NCBI GenBank assembly: GCA_030652035.1
Contig: JAUSBJ010000001.1
Coordinates: 1 to 64,000 of the forward strand
Direction of reading: 5' to 3'
Source: Sulfurimicrobium sp.
GTDB taxonomy: Bacteria > Pseudomonadota > Gammaproteobacteria > Burkholderiales > Sulfuricellaceae
Length of the DNA: 64,000 bases
Shown: positions 1 through 9,550 of the stretch, piece after piece
How the letters are laid out: each line of letters starts with the position of its first letter
How positions within the stretch are numbered: position 1 is the stretch's first letter
Made by a program: the position numbers and the translations under genes
Notes under the pieces: model-generated
Seen by the model: only the letters and a program-made list of their open reading frames with translations
What the model was told of the DNA's origin: nothing
The model's database searches: none

Positions 1-1
1 G

Positions 2-50
2 TGTCAATCAGCGTTCAAATTTGACCACCCGTCAGCGTCCAATTTTGACC
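2..50. repeat. IS21 end next to istB, two 16-bp sites
   Basis: GCGTTCAAATTTGACC at 11-26 and GCGTCCAATTTTGACC at 35-50 are direct repeats 24 bp apart. They pair as inverted repeats with the sites at the other end of the element. Confidence 0.8.
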
Positions 51-67
51 AGGGTAAAAGCATCGTT

Positions 68-802
68 CTAAGCTGATTTCTTGCGCTGTTTGAAGCGGAA
101 GGAATCGTTACCTGTTTCCAGAATATCGCAGTGATGGGTGATGCGGTCGAGCAGCGCGGTGGTCATCTTGGCATCGCCGAAGACCTGCACCCACTCCCCG
201 AAACTGAGGTTGGTGGTGATGATCAGACTGGTGCGCTCGTAGAGCTGGCTGATCAGGTGGAACAGTAGGGCTCCGCCGGATTCAGGGAACGGCAGATACC
301 CCAGTTCGTCCAGAATCACTCCATCCATCTGGGTCAGCTGCCGCGCCAGGGCGCCAGCCCGGCCTTGAGCCTTCTCCTTTTCCAGCTGGTTGACCAGGTC
401 CACCGCGTTGTAGAAGCGCACCCGTTTCCCCGCATGGATTGCAGACACACCCAGCGCGGTCGCCAGATGGGTCTTGCCAGTACCGGTACCACCCACCAGA
501 ATCAGGTTATGCGCCGCCTCCATGAATGCACCGGTGGCCAGTTGCCGGATCTGCTGCTCAAGCACAGGAGACTCCGGCCACAGGAAACTGTCCAGATCAC
601 GATGGACCGGGAACTTCGCCACATGCAACTGATAGCGCAGGCTTCTTGCCTGGCGATCCACCGCTTCCGCCTCGATCAGGCGCTTGAGCCAGATCTCCGG
701 CGCTTCGGGTTTACGGGCACGTTCCGCGCCCATCTCAGCCAGTTCCGCTGCCATGCCGTAGAGGTGCAGCGCCTTGAGGCGCTGGGTCAGTTCAGCCAGC
801 AT
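68..802 (-). CDS. istB: IstB, IS21 transposition helper ATPase
   Basis: This 244-residue AAA+ ATPase works with the IstA transposase to select and commit target DNA. The Walker A motif GGTGTGKT lies near residues 104-111, Walker B is within [11 protein letters not shown] near 162, and the sensor stretch [11 protein letters not shown] follows, all typical of the IstB/DnaC-like family. The length is normal. Its start overlaps the end of istA by 16 bp, so the two genes are probably translationally coupled. The basic C-terminus (FKQRKKSA) is typical of the family. Confidence 0.95.
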   Translation of the reverse strand: MLAELTQRLKALHLYGMAAELAEMGAERARKPEAPEIWLKRLIEAEAVDRQARSLRYQLHVAKFPVHRDLDSFLWPESPVLEQQIRQLATGAFMEAAHNLILVGGTGTGKTHLATALGVSAIHAGKRVRFYNAVDLVNQLEKEKAQGRAGALARQLTQMDGVILDELGYLPFPESGGALLFHLISQLYERTSLIITTNLSFGEWVQVFGDAKMTTALLDRITHHCDILETGNDSFRFKQRKKSA

Positions 803-2286
803 GGCACACCTCCGCGCAGGCTGTCATAGCGCCCGCAGTCGGCCACTGGCTCGATGTCCAGCGTCAAGGCAGCGGAAACCGTCACCGGTACCGGTTTGGC
901 GGGTGACAGCAGGCGGTGCATGTGATTGAGGATGAGCGCTGATGAGACCGTGCCTTGCTCCAGTGCCAGTTCGCACGCCACGGTCACCAGATCAGCGCCG
1001 TACTGGCGCATCGCCAGCAGCACTTCCACAAAGGCGCGGTCGCCCTGGGGCGATTTGAGCAGCCTGTCCTTCACCGTGCCAATGGCGGCAGGCAAGGCCC
1101 AGTCCTGGAATGGCGCGCCGTTCCTGAGCGCACCAGGTTTCTTCTCCAGCACCGGCAGATAGTGCCAGGGATCGAGAATCAGCCGTTCTCTGCCGAAGTG
1201 GCGGGCATGGTCAGCGATCAGCTTGCCGTCCGCCACCACCCGGAGTCGCTTGGCATCCGCCCGCACCGAGACCCGCTGCCCAGCATGCTCCGCCGGCACG
1301 CTGTAGCGGTTGCGATCGTAGCTCACCAGGCAGGTGGAAGACACCCGGTTGGTCTGCTCGAAGTAGCCGTCGAAGGGGGCGCTGATGGGGCGAAGGCAGG
1401 GCTGCTCCTCGGCGAACACCGCCGAGATTGGGCGCTCCTTCCAGGCGGGATGGGAACGCTTGGCTAACTCCGTGCAGCGGGTTTCCAGCCAGGCATTCAA
1501 GTCCGCCAGGGTGTCAAAGCGCAGAATCGGCGTGAACAGCCATTCACGCACATTTCCCACTTGGTTCTCGACCTGTCCCTTCTCCCATCCGGAAGCCGGG
1601 GTGCAGGCTACCGGCTCGAACAGGTAATGGCTGGCGAGCGCCAGGAAGCGGCGGTTGAACTGGCGTTCCTTGCCACTGAAGATCGCATCCACGATGGTTC
1701 TGGGATTGTCGTAGATCATCCGCACCGGCACCCCGCCGAAGAAGGCGAAAGCGCGGTTGTGGGCGTCGAACACCATTTCCTGGGATTCGCGCGGATAGGC
1801 GGCCCGGAACATCTGGCGGCTATGTGCGAGGCGGAAGTGGGCGAGCTTCACGACTTGGGCTACTCCGCCGAGGATGACATGTTCGTGGCTCCAGTCAAAC
1901 TGGCAGGCGTCACCGGCGGCGTACGCGAGGGGAACGTAGGCGTCCTGGCTGGCGCCGGGACGCCGGGTCTTCCAGTGCTTCACGAAGCGCTGAACGCTGT
2001 CGTAGGCGCCGGTATAGCCTTCGCGTTGCAAGTCTTCGAACAAACGTTGGGCGGTGCGGCGTTCTCGTTTGGGGCGCTGGCTGTCCTGTTCCAGCCAGGT
2101 TTCCAGAACAGGCTGGAATTTGCCCAGCTTGGGTGCTGGTTGATGCTCTCGCTGGTAGACGGGATCCGCTGCGGCGTTGAGGTATTTCTTGACGGTGTTG
2201 CGGGATAGATTGAGGTCGCGGGCAATCGAACTGATGCTCTCGCCCTTGACCTTGTGACGGCGGCGTATCTTGCCGATAGTTTCCAT
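787..2286 (-). CDS. istA: IstA, IS21-family DDE transposase
   Basis: This 499-residue transposase has an N-terminal helix-turn-helix ([20 protein letters not shown]) and a retroviral-integrase-type core. The likely catalytic acidic residues are in [15 protein letters not shown] and KGQVENQVG (D, D, E). The start at 2286 ([10 protein letters not shown]) is preferred over the upstream ATG at 2349 because a GGAG lies 8 bases before it. The upstream extension would also reach into the terminal repeat. It is the first gene of the istAB pair and probably transcribed from the right end. Confidence 0.94.
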   Translation of the reverse strand: METIGKIRRRHKVKGESISSIARDLNLSRNTVKKYLNAAADPVYQREHQPAPKLGKFQPVLETWLEQDSQRPKRERRTAQRLFEDLQREGYTGAYDSVQRFVKHWKTRRPGASQDAYVPLAYAAGDACQFDWSHEHVILGGVAQVVKLAHFRLAHSRQMFRAAYPRESQEMVFDAHNRAFAFFGGVPVRMIYDNPRTIVDAIFSGKERQFNRRFLALASHYLFEPVACTPASGWEKGQVENQVGNVREWLFTPILRFDTLADLNAWLETRCTELAKRSHPAWKERPISAVFAEEQPCLRPISAPFDGYFEQTNRVSSTCLVSYDRNRYSVPAEHAGQRVSVRADAKRLRVVADGKLIADHARHFGRERLILDPWHYLPVLEKKPGALRNGAPFQDWALPAAIGTVKDRLLKSPQGDRAFVEVLLAMRQYGADLVTVACELALEQGTVSSALILNHMHRLLSPAKPVPVTVSAALTLDIEPVADCGRYDSLRGGVPCWLN

Positions 2287-2343
2287 ACAGATCACTCCAG
2301 GTTGCTCCAGCCCAAAAAGGCCGGATGATGGCACAACCGGGGT

Positions 2344-2402
2344 GGTCAAATTTGGACGCTGTTTACCCCGGATTCCTGGTCAGTTTTGCACGCTAATTAA
2401 CA
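2344..2402. repeat. IS21 end next to istA, two 16-bp sites
   Basis: GGTCAAATTTGGACGC at 2344-2359 and GGTCAGTTTTGCACGC at 2378-2393 are inverted relative to the opposite end. The outermost site has diverged more, which is also seen on the other side of the element. Confidence 0.8.
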
Positions 2403-2880
2403 GATATGCTCAAACGGTTAGTGTGCCGTATGCAAAAGTGGAGACACAGGGGGCTTGCCTTGCAAGATCACACTATTTGGAGCGCTGCTTTGATTTAAAC
2501 GTGCTTATTGCTACGACTCAACGTAGGAAAAAATATCCGCGATGGCTTTCTTCGCGTATTCGCTGGCCGCCTCGGCCTAGGCTATCCCCCGGGTCATCGG
2601 AAAACCCGGTCTGATACAGTGATAGAAGTTCGTGCTGTATGGAAATGAATTATGGAGTCGTCGGCGATTGTTGCATTGGCAGCTTGCTGCCGTTCAATAT
2701 CTTTGCTGCCGGTTCAGCAGCAGATGTTAAGGGTTGGCCATCTGATAAGATGTGTGAGCCACCAAGCTGAACCGACCATAAACGCCACAAAGAGCACATC
2801 TCGCCAATCCTGGCGGTCAGCCCGCGAGGTGGCGGGATAAAGCGCTCCGGAAAATTCGAGTCTCGGGGGTCTGGTTAGGC
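2403..2880. other. Spacer between the IS21 copy and the pilin-like gene
   Basis: No convincing gene was seen here. The short open frames lack ribosome binding sites and protein-like composition. A hairpin CCGGGT...ACCCGG sits at 2589-2609 but has no T-run after it. The stretch may hold remains of the gene or spacer into which the IS21 copy inserted. Confidence 0.5.
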
Positions 2881-2890
2881 AAAGGGCATC

Positions 2891-3409
2891 ATGATTAAAG
2901 ACTGGAAGGTGATGGTGATGAGACAAATCGGATTCTCTGCAATTGAAATGCTGGCGGTTCTGGCTGTAATGGCCATTTTGGCAGCAATGGCGATCCCTTC
3001 CTATCAGTCGAAAATTATACGGGAGCAGATTGTTGCGGCTATCCCCTTTGCGGATACGGCTAAGGAGCCAATCTCCGCATACCGGAAAGCAACCATGGCA
3101 TTCCCTGAAGATAATAAGGAGGCGGGCTTGCCGGATGCCAATAAAATCGTGAGCAATCAAATCAGTGCGCTAGTCGTGGAAGGCGGCGCCATTCACATGA
3201 CCTTTGGTAATAACGCACACAACTTGCTGAAGGATAAAGTTCTCTCGATCCGCCCGGCGATTGTGGAAGATGCGCCTATCGTCCCGATTGCCTGGGTCTG
3301 CGGGAACGCGGCGCCGCCAGATGGAATGGCGGTAAAAGGCAATAATAAAACCAATGTCCCTAGCGCCTATTTGCCATTGGGTTGTAGGCAGCTTCCACCC
3401 AAAAAATAA
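2891..3409 (+). CDS. Type IV pilin-like protein
   Basis: This 172-residue prepilin-like protein has a short leader ending in glycine, followed by the class III cleavage motif G|FSAIE with the conserved glutamate at mature position 5. A 20-residue hydrophobic helix (MLAVLAVMAILAAMAIPSYQ) follows. Two cysteines near the C-terminus (WVCGN and LGCRQ) could form the disulfide-bounded D-region of pilins. The start at 2891 has AAAGGG just upstream; later ATGs at 2912 and 2918 are also possible. No other pilus or type II secretion genes are nearby, so it could be a major or minor pilin or a pseudopilin. Confidence 0.8.
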   Translation: MIKDWKVMVMRQIGFSAIEMLAVLAVMAILAAMAIPSYQSKIIREQIVAAIPFADTAKEPISAYRKATMAFPEDNKEAGLPDANKIVSNQISALVVEGGAIHMTFGNNAHNLLKDKVLSIRPAIVEDAPIVPIAWVCGNAAPPDGMAVKGNNKTNVPSAYLPLGCRQLPPKK

Positions 3410-3624
3410 CGATATGAGAACACGGTTGAATTACTCGAACTGATTCAATTTGTTGCCATTGGCCGAGATTTTGTACGTAGGTAAGGCGTTACGTGATCTC
3501 AGGCTTGCCGATAAGGGCAGGCGGCATATGAATGATTGAATTGACCTTGCCCATCCTGCAGGATTGAGATGGATGGGTTAAATGCCATATCGCGTGCCAC
3601 GGCAAGTTTTCAGCTTGATTGAAA
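3410..3624. other. Intergenic spacer
   Basis: No gene was seen. A weak inverted repeat (CCCATCC...GGATGGG, around 3550-3580) lies between the convergent pilin-like gene and the HlyD-family gene, and could help end transcription. Confidence 0.3.
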
Positions 3625-4830
3625 TTATTTTTGCCTTTCCCTGATTACCTTATTGTCACTGACGCTATCGCTGGGGTGGACGATGACTTTCTCGCCCACT
3701 TTCAAGCCTTCCTGCACCACGGCTTCTGTCGCACTGCGGCGGGATAGTGTCACGATTTGTTTCGCAGCCCGGCCTTCGCGGGCCACGAACACCGCCCATT
3801 GATCTCCGGCGCGGAACAGGGCGCTTACGGGTACTTTGACGGCCTTGTCGAGGCTGGCCGTGATGATGCGGGCGTCCACCTTGTAACCGTCACCCAGGGT
3901 TTGCCAGCGTTCAGCAGGGGAGGTCAGGTCGATGATGACGTTGACCCGCTGCTCCTCAACGCCCAGGGCGGAGACCTTGGTGAAGGCGGCGGGCTCGACG
4001 CGGCGCACCACGCCCTCCAGCGCTTCGCTTTTGCCCCAGCGCTCGAATCGCACCTGGGCGCCGGAAGGAATCTGCACCGCGTCGCTGCTGAGCACGTCTA
4101 CCACCACTTCGAGTTCGGTGGGCTGGCCGATTTCCAGCAGCGGGGTGCCGATGCTGACGACGGATTCGCTTTCCTGCAATACTTTCAGTACTTTTCCTGC
4201 AAGCGGGGTGTGCACTTCCCAGCGCTGCCCAGCGACATTTTTACCGCTGGCTTCCTCCCGCCAGCGGAAGAGCGCAGCGCGGGCGACGGCGACCTCATGT
4301 TTCGCGGCCTGTTCGCCATATTTCGCGGCTTCGAGTTCACGCTGGTTGAGTTTGACTGCCAGCGTTGCCTGTTCAAGTGCTGCGGTGGAGACGAAATTTT
4401 TCTCCGCCAGTTTGCGCGCGCGTTCGAGGTCGGCGCTCGATTTGTCCAGCGCGGCGTACGCTCTGGCCGCTTCCGCCGTGGCGCGCTGCCTGTTGGCTTC
4501 CGCGCTGCCGACGCGTTCGCCCAGTTCACGCTCGGCGCGCGCATCGAGCAGGGCGGGGGCGCTGGGGGCGATCACGGCGAGCGTGTCGCCTGCCTTGACT
4601 GCATCGCCCGCCTTGAGCGTGATGCGCTGCATCTTGCCGGCAAGGGGGGCGGAAATGACGTAGCGCTCGCGCACGCGGGTTTTGCCGTCTTCCATGATGG
4701 TCTGATCGAAGGGGCCCTCGCTCACTTCGGCCAGCTCCACCAGCACGGGCTGGGGGCGGAATGCCCACACCAGCACCCCGAGCAGCAGGGTGCCCACGAG
4801 GATCAGGAGGATGCGTTTGGATGTTTTCAT
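3625..4830 (-). CDS. HlyD-family periplasmic adaptor of an ABC exporter
   Basis: This 401-residue membrane fusion protein has one N-terminal membrane segment (RILLILVGTLLLGVLVWAF). A biotinyl-lipoyl-like half-motif (APLAGKMQRITLKAGDAVKAGDTL) is followed by an alpha-helical hairpin at about 95-205 rich in Ala, Glu and Arg. The second lipoyl half (HTPLAGKVLKVLQ) and beta-barrel segments come next. Such adaptors link an inner-membrane transporter to an outer-membrane channel. It is the last gene of a minus-strand set with an FtsX-type permease and an ATPase, which suggests a MacAB- or DevBCA-like exporter. No TolC gene is present. The substrate is unknown. Confidence 0.88.
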   Translation of the reverse strand: MKTSKRILLILVGTLLLGVLVWAFRPQPVLVELAEVSEGPFDQTIMEDGKTRVRERYVISAPLAGKMQRITLKAGDAVKAGDTLAVIAPSAPALLDARAERELGERVGSAEANRQRATAEAARAYAALDKSSADLERARKLAEKNFVSTAALEQATLAVKLNQRELEAAKYGEQAAKHEVAVARAALFRWREEASGKNVAGQRWEVHTPLAGKVLKVLQESESVVSIGTPLLEIGQPTELEVVVDVLSSDAVQIPSGAQVRFERWGKSEALEGVVRRVEPAAFTKVSALGVEEQRVNVIIDLTSPAERWQTLGDGYKVDARIITASLDKAVKVPVSALFRAGDQWAVFVAREGRAAKQIVTLSRRSATEAVVQEGLKVGEKVIVHPSDSVSDNKVIRERQK

Positions 4831-4857
4831 GTTCTAACCTTACTTAAAAAACACTGG

Positions 4858-4984
4858 AACCGCAAAGGGCGCGAAGGGACGCGAAGGAATTCAAAGGCCT
4901 GAATGCATGGCCTGTATTCCGTCGAGGAGATTCGCCGAAATCCCCACTGGTTTTCCATTGCGAGCCTTCGCGCCCTTTGCGGTT
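4858..4984. repeat. Perfect 20-bp inverted repeat between exporter genes
   Basis: AACCGCAAAGGGCGCGAAGG at 4858-4877 is exactly inverted at 4965-4984 with 87 bp between. The left arm continues with a second, shorter unit (GACGCGAAGG). A related pair of arms occurs at 29290-29420. The repeat lies inside the probable exporter operon. Confidence 0.8.
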
Positions 4985-5000
4985 AAATCATGTTTTGGGC

Positions 5001-7361
5001 TCATTCCCTTGTCTTCAAGACCGCCACCAGGTCCAGGTGGTCAACCCGGTGGCGTACGATCAGCGCGCTCACTACCCCGGAAATCAGGATGGCGAGGGCA
5101 GAGTAGGCGTAGGTGGCCGGAGTGATGATGAGCGGGATGTCGATGGTTTCCATCGGCATCAGCATGATGATCAGTTGCGACAAAAGCTTGCCCAGCCACA
5201 GGCCGAGCGGAATCGCCAGGGCAATTTCGAAAGCCAGCTCGCCCAGCAGCAGGGTGGATACCTCGTGGCGGGTGAAGCCCAGCACGCGCAGGCTGGCCAG
5301 TTCCCAGGCGCGCTCGGCGAGCGAGATGCGGGCGCTGTTGTAGACCACGCCGACGGCGATGGCGGCGGCAAAAGCGGTCACGATGGCGGTGAAAAACAGC
5401 AGGAATTTCCGGTTGGTTTCGCGGAAGCTTCTCAGCATTTCATCCTTGATGGCGACCGTGGCGACTTGCGGCATCTGCTTGATGCGGGCATAAAACGCGC
5501 TGGCCTGGGACGGGTCCAGTTTCACGGCCACGGCGGAGATCGATTCTCCCTCGCCCATCAGGCGGTTGAGTGCGGCGATATCCATGTAGGCCGAAAGCCC
5601 GATCATGTCGTTGACCAGGGCGCTGACCACGGTTTCGCGTTTGGCGCGGGTGGCCTCCAGCGATTCCAGTATCAGCCGGTCGCCGGGTTTGACGCCCAGG
5701 CGCTGGGCCAGGCGGCGCGAGAGCAGGATGCCCTCGCCCGGCATGAACACGGGGCGCAATTGCGTATCCAGCAACTGGCGCAGATCCGCATCCGGCGGGT
5801 AGCCCGACACGGCGGTGCGGTAGGTGTGATGCCCCGCCCGCAGGCGCACCGGCACGGAGCGCATCTCCTCGCTGCGCAGCACGCCCGGCAGGCGGGCGAT
5901 TTCGTACAGGGCGGTGCGGGAAACCGGCGTGGTAAAGGTGACAGTGACATCGGCCCGTTCCGCGGCGTTGAACTGAACCTCCATCAGGTAATCCATGGCG
6001 TCGCCCCAGAAGGTGCCGGAAACGATGATGGCCACTGCGCTGGCGATGCCGAAACTGGTCAGCAGCGTGCGCAGCGGGCGGCGTTCCAGGGTGCGGACCA
6101 CCATGCGTGCCTGGGGAGAAAGCAGGTGCGCCAGCCCGAGCTTTTCCAGCAGCATGCGCCGGTAGCGTGCCGGGGCGGGCGGGCGCATGGCTTCCGCCGG
6201 GGGCATGGAGACAACCCTGCGCACCGCGCCGTAAGCGGCGCCCATGGCGGCAGCCAGGCTGATGCCCGAGGCCACCAGCATGATCCAGGGCTGGATGCGA
6301 TAGATCAGGCGCGGGAAATGGAAAAAAGTGGTGTAGAGGTCGGTCATCGCGTAGCCCATCCAGGCCCCCACGGCCACGCCCAGAAGGATGCCGCACAGCA
6401 CGATCACCAGCACCAGTTTGAGGTAATGGACGGCAATGGTGAAATCGGCATAGCCCAGTGCCTTCAGCGCCGCGATCTGGTCGCGCTGCGTGGCGACCTG
6501 GCGGGTGAGCACGACGTTGAGCAGGAACACCGCCACGCCGAGGAAAATGGTCGGGAAAATCGTGGCCATGGTTTTCTGCTGGTTGATTTCCTGATCCAGG
6601 ATGCGGTGCGAACTCTGCTCCTTGCGCCCGTGAGCATTGAGGCTGCCGTAGGGTTCGAGCAGCCGGTCGAGCGCGTCGATCACAGCCGCCTCGCTGGCGC
6701 CCGGCGAGAGGCTCAGGGCGGCGTGATTGAAGGCGCCTTCCATGTCGAAAGCGCTGGCCAGGCGCTCGTGCTCCATCCAGAACACGCCAAAGCCCTTGTC
6801 GTCCGGAAGATCGCCCCCGCGCGAGGCAAAAATGTACTCCGGCGAAAGCACGATGCCGACGATTTCCAGTGGCTCGCGCTTGCCGTTGAGCAGCGCGGCA
6901 ACGGTGTCGCCGGGCCTGAGGCCGTGCGCCTTGGCAAAGCCTTCTGATACCAGCGCTTCGTTGCGCTTGCCGCGTTCCGGAAAGCGGCCCTGACGCAGGG
7001 TCAGGTGATTGAGGCCGGGCTGGCTGCCATTGCTCAGGCCGATCATGCGCCCGATGACGGGCTCGGCTACATTCTCGATGTCGAGGGTCACATCCTGCAC
7101 GACACTGGTTTCCAGCGCCGCGACACCCGGCAATTCGGCGATCTGCTGTTCCACCGCCCTGGGCGCGCTTTTGATGTTGGCGAAGACCTGGGCGAAGCGC
7201 GCTTCCTCATAATAGGACTGGCGCGACCATTGCAGCGAGTCGTAGGTGGAGAGCAGGGCGATGAAGGCGCCGATGCCGGCGGCCACCACCAGGGCGATGG
7301 AGAACGCCTGGCTCTTCATGTGCCAGAGGTCGCGCAGCAGTTTGCGGTCGAGGGTTTTCAT
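5001..7361 (-). CDS. ABC transporter permease with two FtsX domains
   Basis: This 786-residue inner-membrane protein has one N-terminal helix (QAFSIALVVAAGIGAFIAL) and a large periplasmic region. A first FtsX block of three helices lies around 265-385, with a second N-terminal-like helix and periplasmic domain after it. The final FtsX block is around 655-775. This duplicated layout is found in the LolCE/MacB-type superfamily of mechanotransmitting ABC permeases. It sits between the ATPase gene and the HlyD-family adaptor on the same strand. The exported substrate cannot be told from sequence; a lipid, peptide or antimicrobial compound are all possible. Confidence 0.9.
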   Translation of the reverse strand: MKTLDRKLLRDLWHMKSQAFSIALVVAAGIGAFIALLSTYDSLQWSRQSYYEEARFAQVFANIKSAPRAVEQQIAELPGVAALETSVVQDVTLDIENVAEPVIGRMIGLSNGSQPGLNHLTLRQGRFPERGKRNEALVSEGFAKAHGLRPGDTVAALLNGKREPLEIVGIVLSPEYIFASRGGDLPDDKGFGVFWMEHERLASAFDMEGAFNHAALSLSPGASEAAVIDALDRLLEPYGSLNAHGRKEQSSHRILDQEINQQKTMATIFPTIFLGVAVFLLNVVLTRQVATQRDQIAALKALGYADFTIAVHYLKLVLVIVLCGILLGVAVGAWMGYAMTDLYTTFFHFPRLIYRIQPWIMLVASGISLAAAMGAAYGAVRRVVSMPPAEAMRPPAPARYRRMLLEKLGLAHLLSPQARMVVRTLERRPLRTLLTSFGIASAVAIIVSGTFWGDAMDYLMEVQFNAAERADVTVTFTTPVSRTALYEIARLPGVLRSEEMRSVPVRLRAGHHTYRTAVSGYPPDADLRQLLDTQLRPVFMPGEGILLSRRLAQRLGVKPGDRLILESLEATRAKRETVVSALVNDMIGLSAYMDIAALNRLMGEGESISAVAVKLDPSQASAFYARIKQMPQVATVAIKDEMLRSFRETNRKFLLFFTAIVTAFAAAIAVGVVYNSARISLAERAWELASLRVLGFTRHEVSTLLLGELAFEIALAIPLGLWLGKLLSQLIIMLMPMETIDIPLIITPATYAYSALAILISGVVSALIVRHRVDHLDLVAVLKTRE

Positions 7362-7368
7362 GTCGGGT

Positions 7369-7437
7369 GATGGGTGATGGGTAATGGGGCATGGGTGAGG
7401 TTTTCCTCATCACTCATTACCCATTCCCCATTACCGC
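7369..7437. repeat. Inverted repeat made of TGGGTAATGGG-type words
   Basis: Reiterated units (GGTGATGGGTAATGGGGC) on the left are mirrored by CATTACCCATTCCCCATTACC on the right, around a short TTTTCC loop. It fills the spacer between the ABC ATPase and permease genes and could form a strong hairpin in the mRNA. Confidence 0.7.
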
Positions 7438-7440
7438 TAT

Positions 7441-8157
7441 TTACCATGACAGCTCCGATGGCGAGAGCTTGTGCGGGTTCGCCTCGACCGAGGCGATGTG
7501 GCCGTCCGCCATGCGCATGACCCGGTCGGCCATGCCGGCAATGGAGGCGTTGTGGGTGATCACCACCGCCGTGGTGCCGAGCTCTTCATTGATCCTCGCA
7601 ATGACTTCGAGCACCACCTTGCCGGTTTCGTAGTCGAGCGCGCCGGTGGGTTCGTCGCACAGCAGCACGTCCGGGCGCTTGGCGATGGCGCGGGCGATGG
7701 CGACGCGCTGCTGTTCGCCGCCGGAAAGCTGGGATGGGAAGTGATCCAGGCGGTGCGCCAGTCCGACCCGTTCGAGGGCCTCCTCGGGGCGCATGGGCTG
7801 GGGGGCGATCTCGGTCACCAGGGCCACGTTTTCGCGCACGGTGAGGCTGGAAATGAGGTTGTAGAACTGGAATACGAAGCCGACGTGCTCGCGCCGGTAT
7901 TCCGTCAGCTCACGCTCGTTCGCGGTGGCCAGGTTGTGGTCGCGCCAGAACGCCTCGCCGCTACTGGGGTTGTCGAGGCCGCCGAGGATATTGAGCAGGG
8001 TCGACTTGCCGCTGCCGGAAGGGCCCAGCAGCACGACGAACTCGCCCTGGTAGATTTCGATGTCGAGAGAGCGCAAGGCGGGAACCTCGACCTCGCCCAT
8101 GTGGTAGGTCTTGGTGAGTCCGCGCGCGGTGAATACGATTTGTGGCGTTGGCTGCAA
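7441..8157 (-). CDS. ABC transporter ATP-binding protein, LolD/MacB type
   Basis: This 238-residue ATPase energises the adjacent FtsX-type permease. Walker A is GPSGSGKST near residue 45, followed by a Q-loop (FQFYNLI), the signature [14 protein letters not shown] and Walker [13 protein letters not shown] with its catalytic Glu. The switch histidine is in VVITHN. The DEPTGALD form and overall length fit the LolD/MacB subfamily. It is the first gene of the exporter operon. Confidence 0.93.
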   Translation of the reverse strand: MQPTPQIVFTARGLTKTYHMGEVEVPALRSLDIEIYQGEFVVLLGPSGSGKSTLLNILGGLDNPSSGEAFWRDHNLATANERELTEYRREHVGFVFQFYNLISSLTVRENVALVTEIAPQPMRPEEALERVGLAHRLDHFPSQLSGGEQQRVAIARAIAKRPDVLLCDEPTGALDYETGKVVLEVIARINEELGTTAVVITHNASIAGMADRVMRMADGHIASVEANPHKLSPSELSW

Positions 8158-8285
8158 AACTTTTCCCCGTTCCGGGCGCTCGCACCCGACTGAGCTTGCC
8201 AGCCCAGATTAGCCCACTGGGGGGCGATTTACAACTTTCCCCCGGTTATGTTGACGTAAACATTCATTCGTTACATGATTCCGTC

Positions 8286-8492
8286 ATGTCATCCTCCAAC
8301 CGTTGCGGCAATCCAGAGTGGGACGGCCAGTCCTTCGAACTTGATGATCCGCGTATACCTGCCGCTATCAGTGAGGCCGTCAGCGCGCTTTACCAACCCG
8401 GTTATGAGCTCTATTTTGTCGACACAGCCCAGGGTGGGGAGTGGTGGCTGCTGGATGGGGACAATCTGGTTGATGCGTTTTGGCTAAAGTAG
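8286..8492 (+). CDS. Small conserved-looking orphan protein, 68 residues
   Basis: The family was not recognised. The acidic 68-residue protein ends in an aromatic block, GGEWWLLDGDNLVDAFWLK. The reason to believe it is real is that the last 27 codons of a related gene, with the same GGEWWL..GDNL..AFWL pattern, occur at 22181-22264. The start at 8286 is a guess, since no strong ribosome binding site is visible. It is flanked by divergent and convergent minus-strand genes and stands alone. Confidence 0.6.
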   Translation: MSSSNRCGNPEWDGQSFELDDPRIPAAISEAVSALYQPGYELYFVDTAQGGEWWLLDGDNLVDAFWLK

Positions 8493-8607
8493 ATCATTCC
8501 GCGCCATGGGTGGATAGTGTCAGTTCCAACATTTCCTTCTGGTGTGCCTCGTATTTACAGACTGCTCCACTCACCGTAATGCGGAGAACCGCTTATCCTG
8601 CGAGGCG

Positions 8608-9531
8608 CTATAACTGGGTGCTTCGGGTCGTGTTGCGACCGGCGTTCTTTGCCTGATAAAGCATATTGTCGGCTGCTTCGGAGAGCATATCCGCCGTCAG
8701 CGCCGGCGAGGGAATGGCTGTTGCGATGCCAATGCTGACTGTGACATTTGGCTCCGTTGCAGAAAAAGCATGGGGTATCTGTAGCGCCGCGACCGCAGCG
8801 TGAAATAACTCTGCCATACGCAGGGCGCCTTCCTCTGGCGTATTGGTCAGGATGGCGGCAAATTCCTCGCCGCCATAGCGCGCCAGGCGATCGCCGGGTC
8901 GATGCACGCAGCCGTTCAGCGCCTTGGCGATGCGCGTCAGGCACTCGTCGCCCGCGCCATGGCCGTAGTTGTCGTTGTACTGCTTGAACATGTCGATGTC
9001 GATCATCACAAATGAGATCGGCAGATCGTCGCGCAAACTCCGCGCCCATTCCTGCTTGCGCGTCTGATCGAAAGCCCGGCGATTGGGCACTTCGGTCAGG
9101 GCGTCCATCGACGCCAGGTTCTCCAGAATGTCGCCGTTCCGTTTCAGCTTCATGTGCACGCCGACGCGGGCCTTGACCACGGCGCTGTTGAATGGCTTCG
9201 CAATATAGTCGACCGCGCCCAGCGCAAAGCCCATGGCTTCGTTTTCAACTTCGCCCATGGCGGTGATGAAAATGATTGGAATGCTCTGCGTTGCCGCCGT
9301 CGCCTTGAGCCGGCGGCAAACCTCGTAGCCATCGATGCCGGGCATCACGATGTCGAGCAGAATCAACTCGGGTTTGCCCGTTATGGCAGCTTTGAGCGCC
9401 TGCTCGCCATTGGTGGCGACCATGATCTTGTAATCGGTCTTGAGCAAGGCGTTGAGCAGGTTGATGTTGATGCGTTCGTCATCGACAATCAGGATGCGTG
9501 GCCGTTCATCTGGTGCGGCAATGGGGATCAT
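8608..9531 (-). CDS. Response regulator with GGDEF diguanylate cyclase domain
   Basis: This 307-residue protein has an N-terminal receiver domain (ILIVDDE acidic pocket; phospho-acceptor Asp in LILLDIVMPGIDG; conserved Lys in YIAKPF). A C-terminal GGDEF domain follows with active-site motif RYGGEEF. It should make cyclic di-GMP when phosphorylated (WspR/PleD-like logic). An RxxD inhibitory site was not checked in detail. It lies downstream of a large hybrid histidine kinase on the same strand, separated by 142 bp containing repeats. The kinase is its most likely phosphodonor. Confidence 0.93.
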   Translation of the reverse strand: MIPIAAPDERPRILIVDDERININLLNALLKTDYKIMVATNGEQALKAAITGKPELILLDIVMPGIDGYEVCRRLKATAATQSIPIIFITAMGEVENEAMGFALGAVDYIAKPFNSAVVKARVGVHMKLKRNGDILENLASMDALTEVPNRRAFDQTRKQEWARSLRDDLPISFVMIDIDMFKQYNDNYGHGAGDECLTRIAKALNGCVHRPGDRLARYGGEEFAAILTNTPEEGALRMAELFHAAVAALQIPHAFSATEPNVTVSIGIATAIPSPALTADMLSEAADNMLYQAKNAGRNTTRSTQL

Positions 9532-9550
9532 CCAATATTCCTTAATAACA

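Larger units (their letters stand above)
2..2402 (-). mobile_element. IS21-family insertion sequence, apparently complete
   Basis: A 2.4-kb element holding istA and istB on the minus strand, bounded by imperfect 25-bp inverted ends: positions 2-26 start TGTCAATCAGCG and the reverse complement of 2378-2402 starts TGTTAATTAGCG. Each end carries two copies of a 16-bp word (GCGTTCAAATTTGACC type), the usual multiple transposase sites of IS21 ends. The left flank is one base long in this window, so the short target duplication typical of the family cannot be checked. Both genes are open, so the copy could be active. Confidence 0.88.

Noticed and set aside
4977..6947. Long plus-strand open frame of 656 codons opposite the ABC permease
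   Set aside because: It is rich in His, Gln, Arg and Gly in the way antisense frames of GC-rich genes are, and the minus-strand permease has clear family features.
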